Positions 47,058-54,939 of a stretch of DNA of 64,000 nt are shown here, piece by piece. A model generated the notes under the pieces. The model had not been told where the DNA came from. It searched no databases and saw only the letters and a program-made list of their open reading frames with translations. The translations under genes were made by a program, and so were the position numbers. The DNA comes from Ancylomarina longa (lineage in GTDB: Bacteria > Bacteroidota > Bacteroidia > Bacteroidales > Marinifilaceae): positions 1-64,000 of the forward strand of contig NZ_RJJX01000001.1 in assembly GCF_003996985.1 (NCBI RefSeq). Reading direction: 5' to 3'. Numbering within the stretch: position 1 is the first letter of the stretch; each line of letters begins with the position of its first letter.

Positions 47058-47198
47058 CTAGGTTTCCCAAAAAAGCGCTACACCGGTAAGGCATAACCAT
47101 TTGTTATTAATCTCAATACAAAAACTATTTCTTAATTTTTTGATTTTCTGATTCCGCAAATAGCATCGTCGAAAGTTTAAGGAGTTGTTTGCTTCCAT
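47058..47198 (-). CDS. Arginine leader ORF 4 (46 aa)
   Basis: Short ORF in the arginine operon leader: it starts M-E-A-N-N-S-L-N-F-R-R-C-Y-L-R, with Arg codons CGA CGA and CGG at 47154-47171 and an AGA later. Like leader 3 it has an R-R-x-L-R-type cluster about ten codons from the start. The frame runs through a degenerate hairpin and stops 12 bases before the GNAT ATG, so translation of the two may be coupled. It may be an old attenuator module that has lost terminator strength. Confidence 0.55.
   Translation of the reverse strand: MEANNSLNFRRCYLRNQKIKKLRNSFCIEINNKWLCLTGVALFWET
47067..47096 (-). terminator. Degenerate attenuator hairpin 4
   Basis: On the minus strand GCCTTAC and GTAGCGC can pair around CGGT with one C-C mismatch and one G-U pair, followed by six T. 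It resembles terminator 2 in sequence (CTTACCG) but is much weaker. Confidence 0.4.
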
Positions 47199-47209
47199 GG
47201 TCTTCTATT

Positions 47210-47365
47210 TTAAATTTTCACATACAAAAAAAGCCTACCGTTAGAACAGTAAGCTTCATTATTAAATAACCGTATCTCAAAAAGAGACACAGCAAGCTCA
47301 TCTGCCCCAGGGTAACAGTTACTTCGCAAATGGCGTCGGCTTTCTGTATATATTATTTTATTCAT
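47210..47365 (-). CDS. Arginine leader ORF 3 (51 aa)
   Basis: ORF starting M-N-K-I-I-Y-T-E-S-R-R-H-L-R, with Arg codons CGA, CGC and CGA at codons 10, 11 and 14 (47324-47338). It continues in frame through its terminator hairpin, unlike leaders 1 and 2, which stop before theirs. The Arg cluster is placed about ten codons from the start as in the other modules. The segment just after it can pair with the terminator arm (see the antiterminator entry at 47247-47304). Confidence 0.65.
   Translation of the reverse strand: MNKIIYTESRRHLRSNCYPGADELAVSLFEIRLFNNEAYCSNGRLFLYVKI
47226..47256 (-). terminator. Attenuator terminator 3
   Basis: Minus-strand AAGCTTACTG (47256-47247) pairs with CGGTAGGCTT (10 bp, two G-U) around a six-base loop, with seven T at the end. 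Confidence 0.8.
47247..47304 (-). promoter_or_regulatory. Candidate antiterminator of module 3
   Basis: CAGATGAGCTT (minus strand, 47304-47294) can pair with the terminator 5' arm AAGCTTACTG (47256-47247): ten pairs, one bulged A, one G-U. A ribosome stalled on the Arg codons at 47324-47338 would leave this segment free, favouring read-through. Confidence 0.55.
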
Positions 47366-47388
47366 TTTTCGTACTTAATTATCTATTC

Positions 47389-47424
47389 AAAAAAAAAGGC
47401 TTACCGCTAAAACGGTAAGCCTTT
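47389..47424 (-). terminator. Attenuator terminator 2
   Basis: Minus-strand AGGCTTACCG (47422-47413) and CGGTAAGCCT (47406-47397) form a perfect 10-bp stem with a six-base loop and nine T. It is the strongest hairpin in the leader. Confidence 0.92.
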
Positions 47425-47478
47425 AAAATATTGTAATAATCATTGATTACACGACAATAGGACATCAACCGCTTTACC
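47413..47478 (-). promoter_or_regulatory. Candidate antiterminator of module 2
   Basis: GGTAAAGC (minus strand, 47478-47471) lies a few codons after the four Arg codons. It can pair with GCTTACC in the 5' arm of terminator 2 (47420-47414) with one bulged A. A ribosome at the leader stop codon would already have passed and freed or masked it, while one stalled on the Arg codons leaves it available. Confidence 0.55.
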
Positions 47479-47526
47479 ATTTGGTGCGTTCATTCGTCGT
47501 CGTCGGATATAATACAATAGATTCAT
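47440..47526 (-). CDS. Arginine leader peptide 2 (28 aa)
   Basis: ORF starting M-N-L-L-Y-Y-I-R-R-R-R-M-N-A-P-N-G, with four consecutive CGA Arg codons at 47494-47505 (codons 8-11). It stops at 47440, 16 bases before terminator 2. Position, size and codon content are those of an attenuation leader peptide for arginine. Confidence 0.85.
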   Translation of the reverse strand: MNLLYYIRRRRMNAPNGKAVDVLLSCNQ

Positions 47527-47548
47527 AGGTTTTATCTAAAATTGAGTC

Positions 47549-47577
47549 AAAAAAAATGCTTTCCGATGTGGAAAGCC
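47549..47577 (-). terminator. Attenuator terminator 1
   Basis: Minus-strand GCTTTCC (47576-47570) and GGAAAGC (47564-47558) form a 7-bp stem with a five-base loop, followed by A and eight T. Confidence 0.85.
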
Positions 47578-47604
47578 TGGAAAATAATCATGCCAAAACT
47601 TACC
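47570..47604 (-). promoter_or_regulatory. Candidate antiterminator of module 1
   Basis: GGTAAGTTTTGG, directly after the leader 1 stop (47604-47593), can pair with CCAGGCTTTCC (47580-47570), which holds the terminator 5' arm. The pairing has one mismatch, one bulge and two G-U pairs. A ribosome resting at the stop codon would cover it, and one stalled at the Arg codons would not. Confidence 0.45.
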
Positions 47605-47661
47605 TTATCTTGAGGATAAAGATCTGAACATGCGTCGTCGAATCATTTGTAAATTTTCCAT
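47605..47661 (-). CDS. Arginine leader peptide 1 (18 aa)
   Basis: Sequence MENLQMIRRRMFRSLSSR, with five Arg of 18 residues: CGA CGA CGC at 47632-47640 and two AGA. It starts about 15 bases after the predicted transcription start and stops 28 bases before terminator 1. It has every feature expected of an arginine attenuation leader. Confidence 0.88.
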   Translation of the reverse strand: MENLQMIRRRMFRSLSSR

Positions 47662-47681
47662 GCTATTTTGTTTTGTTGCTA

Positions 47682-47689
47682 CAAAGATA
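47682..47689 (-). promoter_or_regulatory. Promoter -7 box of the arginine operon
   Basis: Minus-strand TATCTTTG matches TAnnTTTG and lies 20 bases before leader peptide 1. TTTG motifs further upstream have spacers of 15 and 25 bases, so the -33 element is imperfect. The remaining gap to 47996 is AT-rich with no other recognisable feature. Confidence 0.55.
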
Positions 47690-47996
47690 AACGTAAATAA
47701 TTTTCAAATCCTAACAAAACTAAAACTTTTTTAACATTCCCTTAATTTAAAACCTTTGCATTCTAAAAAAGTATTTTTCTTCATTAACTACCCCCAATAA
47801 TTACCATCCCTTTTTTTTAGGTTGAATCCATTGTAACGCAAGTTCACTTTTTAATAATAGTACATGCTTATTGTTTATGTTAATTTGTATATTTAATTAA
47901 TGATTTTTAACACTTTAAATAACTGTTTTTGAATAACCATTTATAAATTCGCCCGTAGAATTGCTTTGAATGTAAAATTTTAAAACTTTATATCTT

Positions 47997-48269
47997 ATGG
48001 CGTTGAAAAGAGTTGTTGGGTTTGTGTTGTTGGGTTTAGCTGTCGTAACTTTCTTTCTTTATCTTTCCTTTCCATTTTTACTTTCCGGAACTGACAAAGT
48101 GTTTTTACTTACTGCATCGGTGTATGTACTAAATAAGATTTTTTTCTATTCTTCTATTTATTTATTGGGCAAACAGTTTATTACTAAAGTTGGAAAATAT
48201 CTTCCAAGGTGGATTGAAAAGCCATTATTAAAGTTTTTAAAAGTACAACCTGTCGTAAAAAACAAATAA
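47997..48269 (+). CDS. Small two-helix membrane protein, transporter-suffix-like
   Basis: A 90-residue protein with two hydrophobic segments (about 5-30 and 37-60) and a basic C-terminal tail (K-V-G-K-Y-L-P-R-W-I-E-K). The pattern G-x-x-L-L-G-L-A-V-V-x-F-x-L-Y-L-x-x-P-F-L and F-Y-S-S-I-Y-L-L-G-K-Q resembles small proteins named transporter suffix domain proteins. Function unknown. It is divergent from the arginine operon leader and followed by its own terminator. Confidence 0.65.
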   Translation: MALKRVVGFVLLGLAVVTFFLYLSFPFLLSGTDKVFLLTASVYVLNKIFFYSSIYLLGKQFITKVGKYLPRWIEKPLLKFLKVQPVVKNK

Positions 48270-48294
48270 TATCCTTTACGGGATATTTTTTTTT
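48269..48294 (+). terminator. Intrinsic terminator
   Basis: ATATCC and GGATAT around TTTACG, followed by a run of eight or nine T. Confidence 0.75.
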
Positions 48295-48464
48295 GCCTAA
48301 TCTTTATTGTGAACATATAGAAAGAGTAACAGAATACTAAAAATTATCTGTATTTAAATTTTATTTCCCAGTAATATCCTGAATATCACGAAAACCTTTG
48401 CGTAAAAAAACATGACATTTTTCATGTTTCTCAAACGTTTCCGATCAATAACTAAACAATAATC

Positions 48465-48497
48465 TTTGCTATTCTGCTTTTTTTTGGTTTATATTTG
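48465..48497 (+). promoter_or_regulatory. Promoter of gltB
   Basis: TTTG at 48465-48468 and TATATTTG at 48490-48497 with a 21-base spacer fit the Bacteroidota consensus exactly. The start point would be near 48503, which leaves a leader of about 170 bases before gltB. Confidence 0.65.
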
Positions 48498-48502
48498 TAG
48501 CA

Positions 48503-48676
48503 ACGGATTGAACAAGCAGAAAATAAATCACTTCATTTTTTGATAGTTTCTCATCGGGATAGCGGCTTTCGGATACTATACGCCGCTTAGGAAAATATAG
48601 GGTTGGGGACTCTAGAATAATTTTCCTTGTCCTGCTTCAAAAGATTAAAATCATGTCCTGGCTTCGCACTTAATTT
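48503..48676 (+). promoter_or_regulatory. Structured 5' leader of gltB
   Basis: Two consecutive stem-loops: AGCGGC/GCCGCT (48561-48566 with 48582-48587) and AGGAAAAT/ATTTTCCT (48589-48596 with 48620-48627). The second has a purine-rich loop containing GGGTTGGGGAC. A six-codon ORF (M-S-W-L-R-T) begins at 48654, close to the gltB ATG. I do not recognise it as a known riboswitch. It could be a cis-regulatory RNA for glutamate synthase. Confidence 0.4.
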
Positions 48677-51600
48677 ATGCCTATGCGATACCTTCGACCA
48701 AGCCGACAGGGTCTATACGACCCAATGAATGAACATGACAATTGTGGAATTGGCTTTGTAGCCAATATTAAAGGAAAAAAATCCTACGAAATTATTACTC
48801 GCGGGCTAGAGGTTCTATGTAATATGGATCACCGAGGCGCTCGTGGTGCTGATAATGTGAGTGGTGATGGTGCAGGTATTTTAATGCAAGTACCACACGG
48901 CTTCTATAAGAAATTGGGTATCAATCTTCCATTACCTGGAAAATATGGTACTGGTTTGATCTTTTTACCTCAAGATGAAACTGAAGAGAAATTCTGTATC
49001 GAAGTTTTAATCCAAATTCTGGAAGAAGAAGGATTAGAATTTCTGCAATTGCGAGATGTACCTACTGACACTAGTGCAATTGGAGAAATTGCAAGACATT
49101 CCGAACCAGTAATCAAACAAGTTTTTGTTGGTGGAAACTACGAGCAGGATGACTTGGAGCGTCGCCTCTACCTTGCCAGAAAACAAGCAGAAAGTTACGT
49201 TCGCGCTACCAAAATGAAAGAAAAGGATATGTTCTACATCCCCAGTCTTTCCTCTAAAGTAATTGTGTATAAAGGTATGTTTGCCAGCGATCAGCTGGGA
49301 AGATACTATGGCGATTTGCAAGATGCACGCATGGAAAGTGCAATTGCTATGGTGCACTCCCGTTTTAGCACCAATACATTTCCTTCCTGGGATTTGGCTC
49401 AGCCATTCCGAATCGTGGCGCACAATGGTGAAATCAACACCATTAAGGGGAACCGACTGTGGATGCAGGCTCGTGAGTCTCTTCTTAAATCGGAAATGTA
49501 TGGGGATGATATTAGAAAACTATTCCCGGTGGTAGAACCAAATAAGAGCGACTCCGCTTCTTTTGATAACGTATTGGAATTCTTGTTCCTAACCGGTAGA
49601 AGTTTACCGCATGCATTAAGTATGATGGTTCCGGAATCCTGGAATGAAAAAAACCCTATACCGGATAGCCTTAAAGCTTTTTATGAATATCATTCTACTT
49701 TTATGGAACCTTGGGATGGCCCTGCTTCTCTCGTGTTTTCTGACGGTAGATACATTGGTGGAACATTGGATAGAAATGGGCTTCGTCCATCCCGCTATGT
49801 CATTACACAGGATGATATGATTGTGATGGGTTCTGAAGTTGGAATCCAGAAATTTAAACCGGAAGAAATCAAGGAAAAAGGAAGATTGCGACCAGGTAAA
49901 TTACTACTGGTTGACACTCAATTGGGAATTATTATTCCCGATCAGGAGGTGAAGTCACAGTTAACTTATCGGAATCCTTATCAAAATTGGTTGAAAGAAA
50001 ACCGATTGGATTTGAAATCAATTCCTGTAGAAAAAAGAGTTCCTTCCGACATTGGAGATCAATTTGAAATATGCAGGGATACTTTTGCCTACTCTAAGGA
50101 AGATTTTGAAAGGATAATTCAGCCAATGGCAATCGCTGGACAGGAAGCCACAGCTTCCATGGGTAATGATGCTCCTATTCCGGTATTGTCTCCCAAACCA
50201 AATCTCTTGTTCAACTATTTCCGACAGTTATTTGCGCAGGTTACCAACCCTCCTATCGATTCAATTCGAGAGAATTTAGTAATGGATTTAACGAATTACA
50301 TTGGATCCGTTCAAAAGAATTTATTGGAAGAAACACCACAGCATTGCAAGCTGATTCGTTTCAAGAGTCCTCTGATCACCAATACCGATCTCGGGAAAAT
50401 CAAGAAAATTCGACATGAGGAGTTTCGTCATGCTAGTCTGGATATGATATTTAAAGCCAGTGAAGTTGGAGAAGGTCTGGAAAAAGCGCTTGATTCTCTC
50501 TGTAAACTTGCAGAGAAAGCGGTGGATGAACACAAGAATTACATTATCCTTACCGATAGGAATGTAAGTGAAACAATGGCTCCTATTCCTGTTCTATTGG
50601 CTGTTGCAGCAGTGCATCACCATCTTATTAAAAAGAGAAAGAGAATGCAGATAGGGCTTGTTGTGGAAACTGGTGAAGCCCGGGAAGTAAACCATTTTGC
50701 TCTTCTAATTGCATATGGTGCCAGTGTTATCAATCCTTACATGAGTTATGCTATTATTGACAAACTGGTGAAGGAAGGCAAAATTAGTCTGGAATATAAA
50801 ACTGCTCGGAAAAACTATATTAAGGCAGTTAATAAAGGGCTTTTAAAAGTAATGTCGAAGATGGGTATTTCGACTATTGGAAGTTATTTGGGTGCTCAAA
50901 TTTATGAAGCATTGGGAATCAGTGAAGATGTGATTCAAAAATATTTCACTGGAACGACCTCCCGAATTGGTGGAATCGGACTAAAAGAGATTGCTGAAGA
51001 AATACTTTGTCATCATAAAAAGGCTTTTAACGCGAAAGATCCATTTGAAAATCAGGATTTATTAAATTCAAATGGAAGCATTCATTATCGGAAGAATGGA
51101 GAGCCACATAGCTGGAATCCTGAAAGTATAGGCTTATTGCAGTGGGCTACCCGAACAAATTCCTATACGAAGTTTAAAGAATATTCAAGCATTGTGAATA
51201 AGGAAACCAGAAATCCGAATTTCCTTCGTGGATTTTTTGATTTCAAAACCAATCCAATTGACATCAGCGAAGTGGAGCCGATTGAGAATATTTTAAAGCG
51301 CTTTTGTACAGGAGCTATGTCCTACGGTTCTATCTCCAAAGAAGCGCATGAAACTTTGGCGATTGCCATGAACCAGATAGGAGGAAGAAGCAACACAGGT
51401 GAAGGTGGAGAGAATTCCAAACGACTTTATTCCAGTGCCCGAAGCTCTATCAAGCAAATTGCTTCGGGAAGATTTGGGGTGAATACCGAATATCTGGTGA
51501 ATGCAGATGAATTACAAATAAAGGTTGCACAAGGTGCTAAACCAGGTGAAGGTGGTCAGCTACCAGGCTTTAAAGTGGATAAGATCATAGCAAAACTAAG

Positions 51601-53203
51601 GAATTCCACTCCGGGTATCACACTGATATCTCCACCACCACATCATGATATCTATTCAATTGAGGACTTAGCGCAGCTAATCTACGATTTGAAAAATGTG
51701 AACCCAACCGCTTGTATCAGTGTAAAGCTTGTTTCAGAGAATGGTGTGGGAACCATAGCTGCTGGTGTGGCAAAAGCAAATGCGGATTTAATTGTAATTA
51801 GTGGTTGCGAAGGCGGCACTGGAGCAAGTCCCTTAAGTTCTATCAAAAATGCAGGATTACCAGTAGAACTAGGTTTGGCTGAGGCACAACAGACCTTAGT
51901 GTTAAACGATTTACGTGGCAGAATAAAATTACAGACCGATGGTCAGCTAAAAACCGGTAGAGATATTATTTCCATGGCCTTGTTGGGTGCAGAAGAATTT
52001 GGATTTGCAACAAGCGCTTTGGTGGTATTGGGTTGTGTGATGATGCGTAAATGTCATTTGAATACCTGCCCTGTTGGTATTGCTACTCAGAATAAGGAGC
52101 TCCGGGAAAAATTTCTTGGCAGATCCGAATGGCTTATAAATTTCTTTCAGTTCTTGGCAGAAGAATGTCGGGAGATCATGGCAGAACTGGGTATCCGAAA
52201 ATTTGATGATCTCGTGGGCAGATCCGATTTATTGGTGAAGCGAAAAGATATTAAGAGATGGAAGGCCAATACGGTAAAGATTGATAAGCTGCTTCATTTA
52301 CCGGCCACCAATGGTCACGAAATCTGTGGTGTTAACGCCACGATTAAATCGATAGGTAAAGTCTTAGATCATGAATTGATTCGTCAGGCAGAGAAAGCCT
52401 TACACGATGGCGAAAAGGTATGGATTGATCAGAAAATAAATAATACAGATCGAACTACCGGTGCAATGCTCTCAGGTAAGGTTGCGGCATTAAAACCAAA
52501 ACATATTCTTGAGGATGATACCATTTACTGTAGATTTTTGGGATCTGCAGGACAAAGTTTTGGAGCTTTTCTTGAAAAAGGAATCACCTTTCGTTTGGTT
52601 GGCGACTCTAATGATTATTTCGCGAAAGGCCTTTCAGGTGGAAAAATTGTGGTTCATCCACCAGAGAAAAGCAAATTCAAACCCGAAAAGCAGATCATTA
52701 TCGGAAATACAGCTCTCTATGGAGCTACCAATGGTGAAGTGTATATCCGAGGAATGGCAGGAGAACGTTTTGGTGTAAGAAATTCCGGAGCAAAAGCCGT
52801 TGTCGAAGGAGTTGGCGATCATGGATGTGAATATATGACAGGAGGTCGCGTAGTTATTCTCGGTCCTACCGGAAGAAATTTTGCTGCTGGTATGAGCGGT
52901 GGTATTGCCTATGTATTGAATAGGGAAGGCCGATTGGATTATTTTTGTAATCAGAGTCTGGTTGCCCTCGAGCCTGTTGATCATTTGCAGGATATTCATG
53001 AATTGCAGGAAATGATTCATCAACATTTGTTGCTTACACAAAGTAGGGTTGCTTCTAAGGTATTAACACATTGGGAAGAATATTTACCTCATTTTGTGAA
53101 AGTAATTCCTTACGAATATAAGAAGGTATTGGAGGAGAAGAAATTGAGAAGAATTCAACGCAAGTTGAAAAAGGCTCAATCTCAAACCGAGATTCATGAG
53201 TAG
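48677..53203 (+). CDS. gltB: Glutamate synthase large subunit
   Basis: GltB makes glutamate from glutamine and 2-oxoglutarate with GltD. The 1508-residue precursor should be cleaved before Cys23 (H-D-N-C-G-I-G-F), the N-terminal nucleophile of the class II glutaminase domain. The FMN-binding synthase domain follows (G-G-R-S-N-T-G-E-G-G-E, K-P-G-E-G-G-Q-L-P-G), with the 3Fe-4S motif C-V-M-M-R-K-C-H-L-N-T-C-P near residues 1119-1130. The C-terminal G-x-x-x-G beta-helix domain begins near 1270. It lies 87 bases before gltD. Confidence 0.97.
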   Translation: MPMRYLRPSRQGLYDPMNEHDNCGIGFVANIKGKKSYEIITRGLEVLCNMDHRGARGADNVSGDGAGILMQVPHGFYKKLGINLPLPGKYGTGLIFLPQDETEEKFCIEVLIQILEEEGLEFLQLRDVPTDTSAIGEIARHSEPVIKQVFVGGNYEQDDLERRLYLARKQAESYVRATKMKEKDMFYIPSLSSKVIVYKGMFASDQLGRYYGDLQDARMESAIAMVHSRFSTNTFPSWDLAQPFRIVAHNGEINTIKGNRLWMQARESLLKSEMYGDDIRKLFPVVEPNKSDSASFDNVLEFLFLTGRSLPHALSMMVPESWNEKNPIPDSLKAFYEYHSTFMEPWDGPASLVFSDGRYIGGTLDRNGLRPSRYVITQDDMIVMGSEVGIQKFKPEEIKEKGRLRPGKLLLVDTQLGIIIPDQEVKSQLTYRNPYQNWLKENRLDLKSIPVEKRVPSDIGDQFEICRDTFAYSKEDFERIIQPMAIAGQEATASMGNDAPIPVLSPKPNLLFNYFRQLFAQVTNPPIDSIRENLVMDLTNYIGSVQKNLLEETPQHCKLIRFKSPLITNTDLGKIKKIRHEEFRHASLDMIFKASEVGEGLEKALDSLCKLAEKAVDEHKNYIILTDRNVSETMAPIPVLLAVAAVHHHLIKKRKRMQIGLVVETGEAREVNHFALLIAYGASVINPYMSYAIIDKLVKEGKISLEYKTARKNYIKAVNKGLLKVMSKMGISTIGSYLGAQIYEALGISEDVIQKYFTGTTSRIGGIGLKEIAEEILCHHKKAFNAKDPFENQDLLNSNGSIHYRKNGEPHSWNPESIGLLQWATRTNSYTKFKEYSSIVNKETRNPNFLRGFFDFKTNPIDISEVEPIENILKRFCTGAMSYGSISKEAHETLAIAMNQIGGRSNTGEGGENSKRLYSSARSSIKQIASGRFGVNTEYLVNADELQIKVAQGAKPGEGGQLPGFKVDKIIAKLRNSTPGITLISPPPHHDIYSIEDLAQLIYDLKNVNPTACISVKLVSENGVGTIAAGVAKANADLIVISGCEGGTGASPLSSIKNAGLPVELGLAEAQQTLVLNDLRGRIKLQTDGQLKTGRDIISMALLGAEEFGFATSALVVLGCVMMRKCHLNTCPVGIATQNKELREKFLGRSEWLINFFQFLAEECREIMAELGIRKFDDLVGRSDLLVKRKDIKRWKANTVKIDKLLHLPATNGHEICGVNATIKSIGKVLDHELIRQAEKALHDGEKVWIDQKINNTDRTTGAMLSGKVAALKPKHILEDDTIYCRFLGSAGQSFGAFLEKGITFRLVGDSNDYFAKGLSGGKIVVHPPEKSKFKPEKQIIIGNTALYGATNGEVYIRGMAGERFGVRNSGAKAVVEGVGDHGCEYMTGGRVVILGPTGRNFAAGMSGGIAYVLNREGRLDYFCNQSLVALEPVDHLQDIHELQEMIHQHLLLTQSRVASKVLTHWEEYLPHFVKVIPYEYKKVLEEKKLRRIQRKLKKAQSQTEIHE

Positions 53204-53290
53204 AATAAGGATCAGTTATCAGTAAATAATTAAGTAGAAACTGATGATTGCGAACTGCTAATTGATGAATGTTAATGAAAAAATTAGATT

Positions 53291-54712
53291 ATGGGAAATC
53301 CGAAAGGTTTTTTAGAGATAAAAAGAAAAGAAGCCGGATATCGTCCGGTTCGAGATAGAATAGGTGATTTTGGCGAAGTAGAGCAAACTTTGAATACAGA
53401 GGATAGAATTGATCAGGCATCCCGGTGCATGGATTGTGGAATTCCCTTCTGTCATTGGGCTTGTCCTACTTCCAGTAAAATCCCCGAATGGCAAGATGCC
53501 ATCTACAGGGAAAATTGGCAGGAAGCAAGTAAAATACTGCATTCCACCAATAGCTTTCCGGAATTCACCGGAAGAATATGCCCTGCTCCCTGCGAAAAAT
53601 CTTGTGTGCTCTCCTTACACAATGCTCCGGTAACCATTCGTGAAAACGAAGCTGCTGTTATTGAGAGAGCATTCGAGTATGGCTACATTAAAGCACAAGT
53701 TCCAAAATGCCGAAGCGGCAAAAAGGTTGCTGTTATTGGATCTGGTCCATCTGGTCTTTCCGTTGCCGATCTTTTAAATAAAGCCGGGCATTCGGTTACC
53801 GTTTACGAAAAAGACGATGCCATTGGCGGTCTGCTTCGCTATGGAATACCTGATTTTAAGCTCGACAAGCATGTGATCGATCGTCGATTGGAAATATTCG
53901 AAGCAGAGGGTATCGAATTTAAGATCAATCAGGATGTGGGAGGAAAAGTATCTTTCAACGAACTGGAATCGAAGTATGATGTTGTCTGCCTTGCTATTGG
54001 TGCTATGTCTCCAAGAGACTTACCCATCGAAGGGCGGGATTTAGATGGAATTCATTTTGCAATGGACTTTCTAAAACAACAAAACAAAGTGATTCGTGGA
54101 GATGAATTTTCCAAAACGGAAAGAATATCTGCAAAGGAAAAAAATGTAATTGTTATTGGTGGTGGCGATACAGGATCTGATTGTGTGGGAACCTCCATCC
54201 GACAGAAAGCCAAATCGGTACTTCAAATTGAATTATTACCCAAGCCTCCCGAGCAAAGAGAACAAAATAATCCCTGGCCCTATTGGCCGACGACCTTACG
54301 GACTTCAAGTTCGCATCAGGAAGGCTGTAACAGACGATGGGCAATTAGCTCCAAAAAATTTGAAGGAACAGATGGGAAAGTGGAGAAGGTAGATATTTGC
54401 CAGATCGAATGGACCAAAGATGCCAATGGACAATTTAAAATGAACGAAATTCCCAATACGCAGGAAACTATTGAGGCAGATTTGGTCTTGCTTGCCATGG
54501 GTTTTGTTCATCCTGTCCATGAGGGATTGGTAAAATCATTGGATTTAGAACTGGATGCCAGAGGCAATATCAAAACCAGTGACACTGGTCAAACCTCAAA
54601 TCCTAAAATATTCTGCGTTGGTGATGCTACCACGGGTGCTAGTTTGGTGGTTCGTGCCCTAAGTAACGGACGGGATACTGCTCAATCTATTCATCAATTT
54701 CTTGAAGTATAA
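53291..54712 (+). CDS. gltD: Glutamate synthase small subunit
   Basis: GltD supplies electrons from NADPH to GltB. The 473-residue protein has two N-terminal 4Fe-4S cysteine sets (C-M-D-C-G-I-P-F-C near 46-54 and G-R-I-C-P-A-P-C-E-K-S-C near 95-106). The FAD loop is V-I-G-S-G-P-S-G-L-S near 147-156, and the NADPH loop V-I-G-G-G-D-T-G-S-D near 288-297. It is the downstream gene of a gltBD pair and is followed by a terminator. Confidence 0.97.
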   Translation: MGNPKGFLEIKRKEAGYRPVRDRIGDFGEVEQTLNTEDRIDQASRCMDCGIPFCHWACPTSSKIPEWQDAIYRENWQEASKILHSTNSFPEFTGRICPAPCEKSCVLSLHNAPVTIRENEAAVIERAFEYGYIKAQVPKCRSGKKVAVIGSGPSGLSVADLLNKAGHSVTVYEKDDAIGGLLRYGIPDFKLDKHVIDRRLEIFEAEGIEFKINQDVGGKVSFNELESKYDVVCLAIGAMSPRDLPIEGRDLDGIHFAMDFLKQQNKVIRGDEFSKTERISAKEKNVIVIGGGDTGSDCVGTSIRQKAKSVLQIELLPKPPEQREQNNPWPYWPTTLRTSSSHQEGCNRRWAISSKKFEGTDGKVEKVDICQIEWTKDANGQFKMNEIPNTQETIEADLVLLAMGFVHPVHEGLVKSLDLELDARGNIKTSDTGQTSNPKIFCVGDATTGASLVVRALSNGRDTAQSIHQFLEV

Positions 54713-54758
54713 AAATTTACGCAATAAGTCAACACGTAACATAGGCAGTTAAGTGTGG

Positions 54759-54802
54759 GAACCGATAGTTCATCTCGACAAAGTAAACTATCGGTTCTTT
54801 TT
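54759..54802 (+). terminator. Intrinsic terminator after gltD
   Basis: GAACCGATAGTT and AACTATCGGTTC form a perfect 12-bp stem around a 15-base loop, followed by TTTTT. Confidence 0.88.
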
Positions 54803-54939
54803 ATAGCTTGATGAGTGTTCTAGTCCTGTAACACTTTCTTCCCTTGCGAAACAAGAAAATTATCTCCAACAAATCATTATTACTGCAAACCCCCGAACTG
54901 ATCTATCGCTCCGCTTTGGTATAGTCCCTCCTGCTTCCT

